Shown: positions 17,137 to 25,004 of the stretch, one piece after another
Position numbering within the stretch: position 1 is the first letter of the stretch
How the letters are laid out: each line of letters opens with the position of its first letter
Origin: Chloroflexota bacterium
GTDB lineage: Bacteria; Chloroflexota; Anaerolineae; DUEN01
Direction of reading: 5' to 3'
DNA length: 41,424 nt
Assembly: GCA_013152435.1 (NCBI GenBank)
Contig: JAADGJ010000120.1
Coordinates: forward strand, 1 to 41,424
Made by a program: the position numbers and the translations under genes
Notes under the pieces: generated by a model
Told to the model about the DNA's origin: nothing
The model's database searches: none
The model's input: only the letters and a program-made list of their open reading frames with translations

Positions 17137-18125
17137 AGATCGCCATGCTCAGCTTTGCCCATCTACATGCACTCAGCTACGCCGAATGCCTGCGCCAGCT
17201 GCCGGACGCGGAGCTGGCCGCCATCTGGGACGAGGATGCGGAGCGAGGCCAGACCATGGCCGGGCGCTTCGAGACCCGCTTCGTAGGCGATCTGGACGCC
17301 CTGCTGCGAGAGGAGGAGATCGCCGCCGTGATCATCACCGCGGCCAACGCGGACCACAAGGACCTGGCCGTCGCCGCCGCGCAGGCGGGCAAGCACATCC
17401 TGTGCGAGAAGCCCATCGCCACCACCGTGGCCGACGCGCAGGCCATGATCCAGGCGGCAGACGAGGCCGGCGTCAAGCTGATGACCGCCTTCCCGGTGCG
17501 CTACAACCCGCCCACCCGCCGCGTGTACGAGCGCGTGCGCGGTGGGGAGATCGGCCCCATCCTGGGGGCCAAATGCACCAACCACGGCACCATGCCGGGC
17601 GGCTGGTTCACGGACAAGGAGAAGGCCGGCGGCGGCGCCGTCATGGACCACACCGTGCACGTGGCCGATCTGCTGCGCTGGATGCTGGAGGACGAGGTCG
17701 TCGAGGTATACGCCGAGCTCGACAACCTCATCTACCCGGACATCCACATCGATGACTGCGGCCTGCTCTCTATGCGCTTCTCATCCGGGACCTTCGCCAC
17801 CCTGGACACATCCTGGTCCCGGCCTCCCATCTTCCCCACCTGGGGGGATGTGACCATGGAGATCGTAGGACGGGATGGCGTGCTCTTCCTGGACGCGTTC
17901 CGGCAGAACGTGGAGCTCTACAGCCAGACGCAGAACCGCGTCGCCTGGGTTCACTGGGGGACCAACATGGACCTGGAGATGATCCGGGACTTCATGCGGG
18001 CCATCCGGGAGGACGCGCCGGTCCCCATCACCGGATACGACGGCCTGAAGGCCATGGAGATCGCGCTGGCGGCCTATCGCTCCGCGGAGACCGGCCAGCC
18101 GGTCTCCCTGCCGCTGACCCCGTAA
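17133..18125 (+). CDS. Gfo/Idh/MocA family oxidoreductase (4 of 6)
   Basis: A 330-aa protein beginning at the coupled ATG with GGGAGG a few bases upstream; the longer open frame reaching back to 16188 is an artefact over the previous gene. The Rossmann loop is atypical (LSFAHLHA instead of GxGxxG), EKP is near 94, and the C-terminal helix MDHTVHVADLLRW near 174 keeps Asp and His. The unusual loop suggests altered cofactor binding or a divergent subfamily. It ends 43 bp before a hairpin that probably terminates this operon. Confidence 0.9.
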   Translation: MKIAMLSFAHLHALSYAECLRQLPDAELAAIWDEDAERGQTMAGRFETRFVGDLDALLREEEIAAVIITAANADHKDLAVAAAQAGKHILCEKPIATTVADAQAMIQAADEAGVKLMTAFPVRYNPPTRRVYERVRGGEIGPILGAKCTNHGTMPGGWFTDKEKAGGGAVMDHTVHVADLLRWMLEDEVVEVYAELDNLIYPDIHIDDCGLLSMRFSSGTFATLDTSWSRPPIFPTWGDVTMEIVGRDGVLFLDAFRQNVELYSQTQNRVAWVHWGTNMDLEMIRDFMRAIREDAPVPITGYDGLKAMEIALAAYRSAETGQPVSLPLTP

Positions 18126-18167
18126 AGGGCAAGAGGGGAGCAACTCGCCCGAGGACGCACGGAACAG

Positions 18168-18195
18168 GCGGGTCAGGCGATCGCGCCTGGCCCGC
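18168..18195. terminator. bidirectional hairpin between convergent genes
   Basis: A 12-bp stem (GCGGGTCAGGCG with CGCCTGGCCCGC, one wobble) closes a 4-nt ATCG loop. It lies between the + strand Gfo/Idh/MocA stop (18125) and the minus-strand galU stop (18295). No clear T tract, so it could act as a transcription barrier in either direction. Confidence 0.55.
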
Positions 18196-18294
18196 TCTCC
18201 AATGGGATCGGCGCGACGTGAGCCCCATCCTCTGAAGCGGGGCAAACGGCCCGCTTCCCGCGATGTCCCCGGACGAGAGGCCCGCTCACGTCGA

Positions 18295-19188
18295 TCAGAT
18301 CAGTCCGGCGAACGCGGCCACGGTGTGCGCGTATTCGGCCGGGCGGCCGATGTCGAAGGAGCGGCCATCGACCTCGTAGGCCCAAAGGGGCTCGTCTTTC
18401 AGCATGAGCTGGAGCGCCGAGGTGAACTGGATCTCCCCGCGCTCGCGCAGGTCGTGGTCGATGAGGTACTGCAGGTGATCGAAGATGGACGCGGTCAGCG
18501 CGTACTGGCCGTAGATGCCCAGATACCACCCATCGGGCAGGCCGCGAGTGCGCAGGTGCTCCCAGGCGTAGTCGGCGGCCGGCTTCTCGGCGATGTTGTA
18601 CAGCCGATAGAGCCGGGCGACCTGATCGTCCTGCTCGCCCGCCATGACGCCGATCGCGTAGATCGCGTTCTCCGGGACGCGCTGTGTGGCCAGAACGGAG
18701 TGCCCGGTATGCTCAAAGGCATCGATGATCTGCTGGGCGCAGGTGCGGGGGGTGGCGCTGCGATAGAGATGATCGCCCAGGAGAAGCAGGAACGGCTCGT
18801 CCCCCACAAAGGAGCGGGCGCAGTGGACGGCATGGCCGAACCCCTCCTGCGTGGGCTGAACCACGAACCGCAACCGCTCGGCGATCTGCAGAAGATGCTC
18901 CGTCTGCTCGATCGCCTGGGGCAACCTGCTCAGACGGCCGTTCAACTCCTCCGAAAGCGGCTCGCTGAAATAAAAGCGAAAGACCTCCTCATCGCCGGGC
19001 CGGACCACCAGGCACACCTCCTCCACGCCTGTGCTCAACGCCTCCTCGACGATGCGCTGGATGACCGGCTTGGCGACGCCATCAGGGCCGACGACCGGGA
19101 ACAGCTCCTTTTTGACAGCCCGGGTGGCGGGATACAGACGGGTCCCCATCCCCGCAGCCGGGATGACAGCTTTGCGAATCTGGGACAC
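18295..19188 (-). CDS. galU: UTP-glucose-1-phosphate uridylyltransferase
   Basis: A 297-aa nucleotidyltransferase that makes UDP-glucose from UTP and glucose 1-phosphate. The nucleotide-binding signature AAGMGTRLYPATRAVKKEL is at about residues 10-28, VQPTQEGFGHAV near 110, a GD pair (LLGDHLY) near 135 and an EKP segment near 198. Length and order fit GalU. The start is GTG with AAGGAG 8 nt upstream, below a recognisable promoter at 19246-19274. It is the only minus-strand gene in this sugar region and may feed cell-envelope sugar synthesis. Confidence 0.93.
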   Translation of the reverse strand: MSQIRKAVIPAAGMGTRLYPATRAVKKELFPVVGPDGVAKPVIQRIVEEALSTGVEEVCLVVRPGDEEVFRFYFSEPLSEELNGRLSRLPQAIEQTEHLLQIAERLRFVVQPTQEGFGHAVHCARSFVGDEPFLLLLGDHLYRSATPRTCAQQIIDAFEHTGHSVLATQRVPENAIYAIGVMAGEQDDQVARLYRLYNIAEKPAADYAWEHLRTRGLPDGWYLGIYGQYALTASIFDHLQYLIDHDLRERGEIQFTSALQLMLKDEPLWAYEVDGRSFDIGRPAEYAHTVAAFAGLI

Positions 19189-19245
19189 GACAGCGCTCCT
19201 TGTTCATGACTGGAATTCGAGGGCGGAAACCGAAGATTCCATATG

Positions 19246-19274
19246 ATTATAGCGTAGCTTGAGGGGAAGGCCAA
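19246..19274 (-). promoter_or_regulatory. sigma-70 promoter of galU
   Basis: On the minus strand, TTGGCC (19274-19269) and TATAAT (19251-19246) are 17 bp apart, 58 bp upstream of the galU start. The -35 box lies inside the region holding the ribosome site of the divergent hexosaminidase gene. Confidence 0.65.
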
Positions 19275-19276
19275 CC

Positions 19277-21295
19277 GTGACAACAGATCGTGAGATCGCA
19301 TGGATTCCACAGCCGAAATCGGTGGAGTGGTTGCCGGGGCGATTCGCCTGGGACGGCATCGAGGCGCTCGTCGTCTCCGAGAGCGGGGACAAACGCCCGC
19401 TGGCCTGGGCCACAGCGCTGTGCGAGGAGCTGAGCGCCCGGCTCGGGCGGGCGCTGGCCGTCCGGCCGGCCGCCGCCATGGAACCAGGCCTGTGGCTGGC
19501 CGCCACGGCAGAGGGCGACGCATCCACGCTCCAACTCGATCTTCCACAAGCGCCGGAGGGATACGTCCTGCAGATCACCCCGACGACCTTGCTGATCGCC
19601 GCGCGGCGGCCGGCCGGGCTGTACTACGGGCTGCAGACGCTCCGCCAGCTCCTCGCGGACGCGGCGGACGAGTCGCTTGCCCTTCCCGCCGTGCGCATCA
19701 CTGACTGGCCGGATCTGGCCGTGCGCGGCATCCATCTGGATCTCAAAGGGGCCATGGCCCCGTTCGACTACTGGCGAGAGGTGATCGTCACGCTGGCGCA
19801 CTATAAGATCAACGCGCTGCTCATCGAGTACGAGGATAAATTCCCCTACACCGGCCATCCGGACATCGTAGGCCCCGGCGCCCTCACCCCGGGCGAGGTG
19901 GCCGAGCTGGTGGAGCTAGCCCGAGAGCATTGCATCGAGGTGATCCCGCTGGTGCAATGCCTGGGGCACGTCGAATATGTGCTCCGTCACGAGCGCTACG
20001 CACACCTGCGCGAGGACGGGGAACTGTCCCAATACTGCCCCCTGGAGCCCGGCGCGGCCGAGCTATTCCGAGAGATGGCCGACGAGGTCATCGCCGCCCA
20101 TCCGTACAGCCGATACTTCCACCTGGGGGCGGACGAGACGTGGGTGCTGGGACAATGCCCCCGCTGCCGGGAGGAGGCCGCTCGCCAGGGGAAGCTGGGC
20201 CTCTACATGGACTACGTCGTCCCGGCGATCGAGCACATACGCTCTCGCGGCAAGGTCCCCATCATCTGGGACGACATGGTGTGGCGCACCCCGCAGCCCG
20301 ACCGGGTCGATCGATTCCCCGCGGACACGGTGATGTGCGACTGGTTCTATCACATCACGGAGCCTCAGGTCCCCTACTTCCTGTGGGGAGACGAGGAGAA
20401 CATGAGCCGTCGCTGGGTCTCCCGACGATGGCGGGAGATCGACCCGACGGTGATCCCGGCCGGAGCGCGTCCGCTGGAGGATCTGCCCGAGGCCGGCCGA
20501 GAATTCGCCCGGCGGTATTGGGACCGCGGCAACTGGCCGCTGATGGGAGACGCGCTCCCCTACGCCAACTTCTTCAAGGAGCAGGGGAGGCCCGTGATCG
20601 GCGCCTCGGCCGCGAAGGGGGCCGACGGCTTCTCGGCCTTCTGTCCCAACTTCGACCGCCGCTATCGCAACGTGGCCCTGTGGGGGAAGGCAGCAGTCGA
20701 AAAGGGGATCGAGGGCGTCATCAGCACGGCGTGGTCCCGTTACTCGACCCTCACCGTGCCCTGTGAGCCGTTTGAGATGGCCTGGTATACCTACCTGGCC
20801 TCGGCCGAGTCCTACTGGAACGGGAGTACGACGCCGCGCGCGCTGTTCGACATCGCGTTCGACCGCCGATTCGTGGGGGCGATCGGGGTCGCTGAGGCGA
20901 TCCGCCATCTGGATCGCGGGCGGGCCGATCCCACCGGGAACGGGCTGGCCATGGCGAGGGAGCGCCTGGACGCGGCGGCAGGGCAGGCCACCCCCGCCGG
21001 ACGACGACATATCGCTCATCTCCAACTGGCTGCAGACCTGGCGGAGCTGCAGGCCCGCGCCGAGGGCGTGCTGGGGCGACTGATCCCGTCGGCGGGACGG
21101 ATCGCCCGCGGGGAGCCCACACGCGAGGCGACGCGAGCGGCGAAGGAGATCGAGGCCCTGTTGGCAGCCTTCGAGGCCTGGCAGCAAGCGGCGAAGGAGG
21201 TCCTTGCCCAAACCCTCCTCCCCGCCGATGCAGCCGAGGTCATCGAGGCCCAGACGTTCGGCTGGAAAGAAGCCCTGACAGGCTGGAACACGTAA
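19277..21295 (+). CDS. GH20-family beta-N-acetylhexosaminidase-like glycosidase
   Basis: A 672-aa protein with an N-terminal GH20b-like domain (about 1-135, ending LYYGLQTLRQLL) and a TIM barrel from RGIHLDLKG (about 150) onward. The catalytic Asp-Glu pair is D286-E287 in FHLGADETW, where Asp positions the substrate acetamido group and Glu is the acid. The C-terminal 180 residues are helical and Arg/Ala-rich. No signal peptide, so probably cytoplasmic. The start chosen is GTG 19277 with GGGGAAGG 6 nt upstream; a TTG at 19259 is less likely. Its last codons lie within the first unit of a 7-bp tandem repeat. Divergent from galU. Confidence 0.85.
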   Translation: MTTDREIAWIPQPKSVEWLPGRFAWDGIEALVVSESGDKRPLAWATALCEELSARLGRALAVRPAAAMEPGLWLAATAEGDASTLQLDLPQAPEGYVLQITPTTLLIAARRPAGLYYGLQTLRQLLADAADESLALPAVRITDWPDLAVRGIHLDLKGAMAPFDYWREVIVTLAHYKINALLIEYEDKFPYTGHPDIVGPGALTPGEVAELVELAREHCIEVIPLVQCLGHVEYVLRHERYAHLREDGELSQYCPLEPGAAELFREMADEVIAAHPYSRYFHLGADETWVLGQCPRCREEAARQGKLGLYMDYVVPAIEHIRSRGKVPIIWDDMVWRTPQPDRVDRFPADTVMCDWFYHITEPQVPYFLWGDEENMSRRWVSRRWREIDPTVIPAGARPLEDLPEAGREFARRYWDRGNWPLMGDALPYANFFKEQGRPVIGASAAKGADGFSAFCPNFDRRYRNVALWGKAAVEKGIEGVISTAWSRYSTLTVPCEPFEMAWYTYLASAESYWNGSTTPRALFDIAFDRRFVGAIGVAEAIRHLDRGRADPTGNGLAMARERLDAAAGQATPAGRRHIAHLQLAADLAELQARAEGVLGRLIPSAGRIARGEPTREATRAAKEIEALLAAFEAWQQAAKEVLAQTLLPADAAEVIEAQTFGWKEALTGWNT

Positions 21296-21349
21296 CACGC
21301 AACACGCAATACGCAACACGCAACACGCAACACGTAACACGCAACACGT
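21287..21349. repeat. 9-unit heptanucleotide tandem repeat, consensus AACACGY
   Basis: Nine perfect-phase 7-bp units (AACACGC or AACACGT, one AATACGC). The first overlaps the final sense codons and the stop of the hexosaminidase gene, and the last ends 20 bp before the next Gfo/Idh/MocA start. The units are much more uniform than in the 12279 array and unrelated in sequence, but share period and placement. Confidence 0.93.
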
Positions 21350-21369
21350 AACCACACAGCGAGGGAACC

Positions 21370-22449
21370 ATGACGGACAGAAAAGTGCGTGTCGGCATCG
21401 TCGGCGCAGGCTTTGTCACGGCGCGAGGGCACATCCCCGCCTACAAGCGACTGCCCAACGTCTCCATTGAGGCCATCTGCGACATCAACGTGGAGCGGGC
21501 GAGAGAGGTCGCAAGGGAGTTCGATATCCCTCACGTCTTCGCCGATTTCGAGGAGATGTTGGAGCAGGTGGAACTGGACCTGGTGAGCATCGGCACACCG
21601 AATCGCTTCCACGCTCCTCAGACCATCGCCGCGCTGGAGAAGGGATGCCACGTCCTGTGCGAAAAGCCCATGGCGCTCACCGTGGAGGAGGCCCAGGCGA
21701 TGGCCGAGGCCGCCCGCAGGAACGGGCGAAAGCTGACGCTGGGGCTCCATCATCGCTACCGCCCGGAGGCTATCGTCCTGAAGCCGATGTGCCAGGCGGG
21801 CGAGCTGGGCGAGATCTACTACGCCCGGGCGTCGATGATGCGCCGATCCGGCATCCCCGGATACGGAAGCCACTTCACCAACAAGGACCTGGCCGGCGGC
21901 GGCTCGCTGTACGACATCGGCGTGCACATCCTGGACCTGACCCTGTACTTCATGGGATATCCCGAGCCGGTCTCCGTAAGCGGGCGAATCTTCTCCGTCT
22001 TCGGCCCCCAGCGCAAAAAGCTGGGCCGATGGGGGGCGGACATCCTGCCCGGGCACGCCCGCTTCGACGTGGACGACCTGGCGACAGCCATCGTGAAATT
22101 TGACAACGGTGCTATATTACAGCTGGAGGCGGCCTGGGCGTTCCACGGCCGCAGCGAGCAGCGGGTGCAATTGATCGGCAGGGAGGGTGGCGCCGAGATC
22201 TACCCAGAGATGTTCGGCCGAGAGCAGGCGCTGCGCGTTTACAAAGACTGGGGGGACCGCCCGATCGACATCACGCCGGAGCTGCCACGGTTCCCGGCCA
22301 ATCAACAAGCCCGACAGATCGAGGACTTCGTCAACCACCTGGACGACCCCGAGCCACCTGTGGTCACCCCGGAGGAGGGGGTGATCCTGACCCGGATCCT
22401 GACGGGGATCTACCGGTCGGCCGAGACGGGCGAAGAGGTCCGGGTGTAG
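21370..22449 (+). CDS. Gfo/Idh/MocA family oxidoreductase (5 of 6)
   Basis: A 359-aa dehydrogenase with a Rossmann loop GAGFVT (about 11-16), EKP near 99, an HHRYRP strand near 127 and a C-terminal helix YDIGVHILDLTLY near 180 (Asp and His kept). GAGGGAACC precedes the ATG. It starts 20 bp after the AACACGY repeat and ends before a strong hairpin at 22593, so it is probably the last gene of the hexosaminidase unit. The likely substrate is a sugar or glycoside; unknown. Confidence 0.9.
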   Translation: MTDRKVRVGIVGAGFVTARGHIPAYKRLPNVSIEAICDINVERAREVAREFDIPHVFADFEEMLEQVELDLVSIGTPNRFHAPQTIAALEKGCHVLCEKPMALTVEEAQAMAEAARRNGRKLTLGLHHRYRPEAIVLKPMCQAGELGEIYYARASMMRRSGIPGYGSHFTNKDLAGGGSLYDIGVHILDLTLYFMGYPEPVSVSGRIFSVFGPQRKKLGRWGADILPGHARFDVDDLATAIVKFDNGAILQLEAAWAFHGRSEQRVQLIGREGGAEIYPEMFGREQALRVYKDWGDRPIDITPELPRFPANQQARQIEDFVNHLDDPEPPVVTPEEGVILTRILTGIYRSAETGEEVRV

Positions 22450-22592
22450 CGCGTCCAGAGGCGTGCCCCGACATGTCCACCGCCCTCCCGGCAAACGCGA
22501 CGGCCCATGACGGGGGAGGAGGCCGACGTCCAGATCGGCGCATCCTCCATGCTGATCCCAGGCCCTGGGGATGCGCTCTGACCGCACACCAA

Positions 22593-22625
22593 GAGCCGGG
22601 CAGGGGACACGACGCTGCCCGGCTC
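22593..22625 (+). terminator. hairpin terminator candidate
   Basis: A perfect 11-bp stem (GAGCCGGGCAG / CTGCCCGGCTC) with an 11-nt loop lies between the Gfo/Idh/MocA stop (22449) and the membrane protein start (22692). It has no T tract. I see nothing else in the 22450-22691 gap apart from the downstream ribosome site. Confidence 0.5.
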
Positions 22626-22691
22626 CTCCAGGGTCGGACATCCCAGACGTGAAGCCCGACCTTTGGACAGACGATCCACAAGGAGGGAACC

Positions 22692-23507
22692 ATGAAAGGG
22701 ATCGCTTCTTTCATCCTTATCCTTCTCATCATGCCGCTGGGGCACGCCTTGATGATCGTGATCGAGCGCTACTGGGAGCCCTACATGGCCCCGAGCGCGG
22801 CCGCTATCGCCCTGGTGGGCATCCTCCTCGTCCTCTCCACCCGATGGGCGCAACGGGAAGGCTGGCAATCCCTGCTGGGAGCGCTGGGCGGCGTACTCGT
22901 CTGGACGGGAGCCGTCGAGTATAGCTTCGTCTTCGCGGCCCGGCGCTTTGGCGTACCCGACTACCCACAGGCGGAAGGCGAGTACATGCTGATGGAGTAC
23001 TCGTGGGGGCTCCTGATCCCGGTGATCCTCTACCTCCTGTTCCTGGAGAACGTGCGTTGCAGCCCGATCCTGTGGCTGCGCCGAAAGCTCAAGCTGATGC
23101 GTGGGCCCACCGCCTCCGGCCGGATCTACAACTACGGCCCCCACGTGGCCTTCGAGATGTGTGTCGTCCTGTGGTTCTGCTACGTGGCCATGCTGCTCGC
23201 CTACGACATCGGGACGCGCTCCTGGGCATCCTACCTGCTGTTCGTCCTCTCCGTAGGCGGGGGGCTGTACACGCTCTACCAGTTGTACCACAAGCCCACC
23301 TGGGGGACCGCGATCCGGTACGCCATCCCGACCGTGGTGATCGTCTGGATCGCCGTGGAATACCTGGGGAAGTGGGGCGTCTTCACGGAGCCCTGGATCG
23401 TGCTGAATCCCCCCATCATGCTTTCCATCGCCCTGGCCTTCCTCTTCACCGCCTACCTGGTCGTGGACAATCTGCGCGAGCAGAGGAAGACCCACCACGG
23501 GACATAG
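22692..23507 (+). CDS. polytopic membrane protein of unknown family
   Basis: A 271-aa integral membrane protein with about seven hydrophobic segments (near 4-22, 35-52, 60-77, 101-117, 150-172, 180-195, 212-230 and a last one near 240-260). Aromatic- and charge-containing loops such as EYSFVFAARRFGVPDYPQ separate them. AAGGAGGG lies just before the ATG. I recognise no family. The spacing and helix pattern resemble carotenoid-biosynthesis-type or other small polytopic families only loosely. It ends before a strong bidirectional terminator. Confidence 0.8.
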   Translation: MKGIASFILILLIMPLGHALMIVIERYWEPYMAPSAAAIALVGILLVLSTRWAQREGWQSLLGALGGVLVWTGAVEYSFVFAARRFGVPDYPQAEGEYMLMEYSWGLLIPVILYLLFLENVRCSPILWLRRKLKLMRGPTASGRIYNYGPHVAFEMCVVLWFCYVAMLLAYDIGTRSWASYLLFVLSVGGGLYTLYQLYHKPTWGTAIRYAIPTVVIVWIAVEYLGKWGVFTEPWIVLNPPIMLSIALAFLFTAYLVVDNLREQRKTHHGT

Positions 23508-23596
23508 GGCGGACGCTCTCATTCCAGGGGCTACTCGGGCATAGCCAGAAGCCAGACCGAGAGATCTGGCCAGACGCAAACCGTCCTGGGGCAGAC

Positions 23597-23632
23597 GAAA
23601 GTGGGTGGCTCTCATGGGAGCCACCCACTTTC
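23597..23632. terminator. strong bidirectional hairpin terminator
   Basis: A perfect 15-bp stem (GAAAGTGGGTGGCTC / GAGCCACCCACTTTC) with a 6-nt loop sits between convergent genes ending at 23507 (+) and 23688 (-). The A/T-rich ends give TTTC after the stem on either strand. Confidence 0.75.
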
Positions 23633-23687
23633 GGTCGGTGAGAGGCGGGAAAGGCTCTCACATCCCATGACCTGCGGGCAGAGGCCC

Positions 23688-25004
23688 TCAGGCGCTCGCT
23701 TGATGGGACCGCGCCACGTCATGGGTCTCCGGCAGGCCAAGGGCGAACAGCAACGCGACCCAGGGCAGAAAGATGATCACCCGAAACACGGAGCCGATCC
23801 CCCACAGGTCGGCCGCGGCGCCGAACAGGATGCTGAACGCCCCGGTAGCGATGAGGCCCACGCTCATCATCAGGCTGGTGGCCGTACTGCGGCTGTCAGG
23901 CAACAGCTCCTGAATCATGGTCAGGCCCACCGGGCCGGTGCACAGCGCGACGGCGCCGGCTATCAGGAGCCACGCCAACGCAGCCCAGCCAGCGCTGGAG
24001 AGGAAGGCATAAAGCAACGGCGGTGTGAGCGCGGCCGAGGCCATCAGGACCGTCCTGCGTCCCCAACGATCCGAGAGGGTGCCGCCGGAGAGCGCTCCCA
24101 ACGCCCCCGCCAGCTCGAAGGTGGAGACGGCGGTGCCCGCGAACAACAGCGTGTACGAGCCCTGTTGCACCAGGTAAGTCGGCAGGAATAAGATGAACAC
24201 GCTGGTCGCCATGGAGCGGAGTGAGGTAAAGGCCAACAGGGCCAGGATGGCCCGCCGCTGCCGGGACAGGCTATGTCGCAACTCCTTGAACGAGATGCGA
24301 TGGGCGCCCACGTGAGAGCGAGGCGTGAAACGGATCAACAACAACGATGTGATGATCGCCGGGATAGTCGCCAGCCACAGGCGGTCCAGCCCCAGCCAGC
24401 CCACCATGGTCACGGCATAAAGCGGCCCCAGCGACCTCCCCATCTCCCCGCCTGTCATGAAAAAGGACATGCCGGTACCCCAGCGTCGCCCGCTGGACTG
24501 CGTGATCATCCTCATGGCGGGGGCGTGGAACGCGCTGATGCTGAGCCCCGCCAGGATCAGCAGGGGCGGCAGCAGCCAGTAGGTAGGAACGATGCCCAAT
24601 AGGCTCATGCAGACGGCGGTTACAGTGGGAGCCAGGATCACGAACAGGCGCGCGTCGGTGCGATCGGCCAGGTAGCCGATGGCCGGCTGAATGAAGGCGG
24701 AAGAGCGGAGGAACGGGACCAGAGCGCCCGCCGCCGCCAGGGAGAATCCCAGCTTGGCGGTCAACAACGGGAGCAGCGGGGCGAGGAAGGCGGGAAAGCA
24801 ATCATGGATGAAATGGGCCAGGGAGATGATCCCCACCCGGGTTGCATCGAACCGGGCCACCACGGGATCACGCGCGCCATCCGCCTCCTCCTTCCCATCA
24901 CGCGGCCCCTGCTGCGTCTCCCGAGGGACGGTCGGGTCTCCGCCGGCCTCCCGCCGCTTTCCGGGGGAGCGGACGTCTCTCGGCAGGGGACGCTCATACG
25001 CCAT
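23688..25004 (-). CDS. MFS transporter, Fsr (fosmidomycin resistance)-like
   Basis: A 438-aa major facilitator with a charged 50-residue N-terminal tail and about 12 membrane segments. HFIHDCFPAFLAPLLPLL (TM1), ISAFHAPAMRM (about 155) and FFMTGGEMGRSLGPL (about 180) match the pattern of the Fsr/fosmidomycin-resistance branch, suggesting efflux of a small metabolite or drug. The start ATG 25004 has GGAGGGG about 9 nt upstream and lies 11 bp inside the aminotransferase gene, so the two are coupled; longer upstream frames only cover that gene. Transported compound unknown. Confidence 0.88.
   Translation of the reverse strand: MAYERPLPRDVRSPGKRREAGGDPTVPRETQQGPRDGKEEADGARDPVVARFDATRVGIISLAHFIHDCFPAFLAPLLPLLTAKLGFSLAAAGALVPFLRSSAFIQPAIGYLADRTDARLFVILAPTVTAVCMSLLGIVPTYWLLPPLLILAGLSISAFHAPAMRMITQSSGRRWGTGMSFFMTGGEMGRSLGPLYAVTMVGWLGLDRLWLATIPAIITSLLLIRFTPRSHVGAHRISFKELRHSLSRQRRAILALLAFTSLRSMATSVFILFLPTYLVQQGSYTLLFAGTAVSTFELAGALGALSGGTLSDRWGRRTVLMASAALTPPLLYAFLSSAGWAALAWLLIAGAVALCTGPVGLTMIQELLPDSRSTATSLMMSVGLIATGAFSILFGAAADLWGIGSVFRVIIFLPWVALLFALGLPETHDVARSHQASA

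Noticed and set aside
20063-21355. Antisense open frame (430 codons) across the hexosaminidase and the heptamer array
   Set aside because: Its N-terminus is a translation of the 7-bp repeat (CVLRVAC-like residues) and the rest opposes the GH20 gene.
22410-23624. Antisense open frame (404 codons) over the orphan membrane protein
   Set aside because: The plus-strand frame has a strong ribosome site and regular membrane helices; the antisense frame crosses a terminator and has no recognisable domain.
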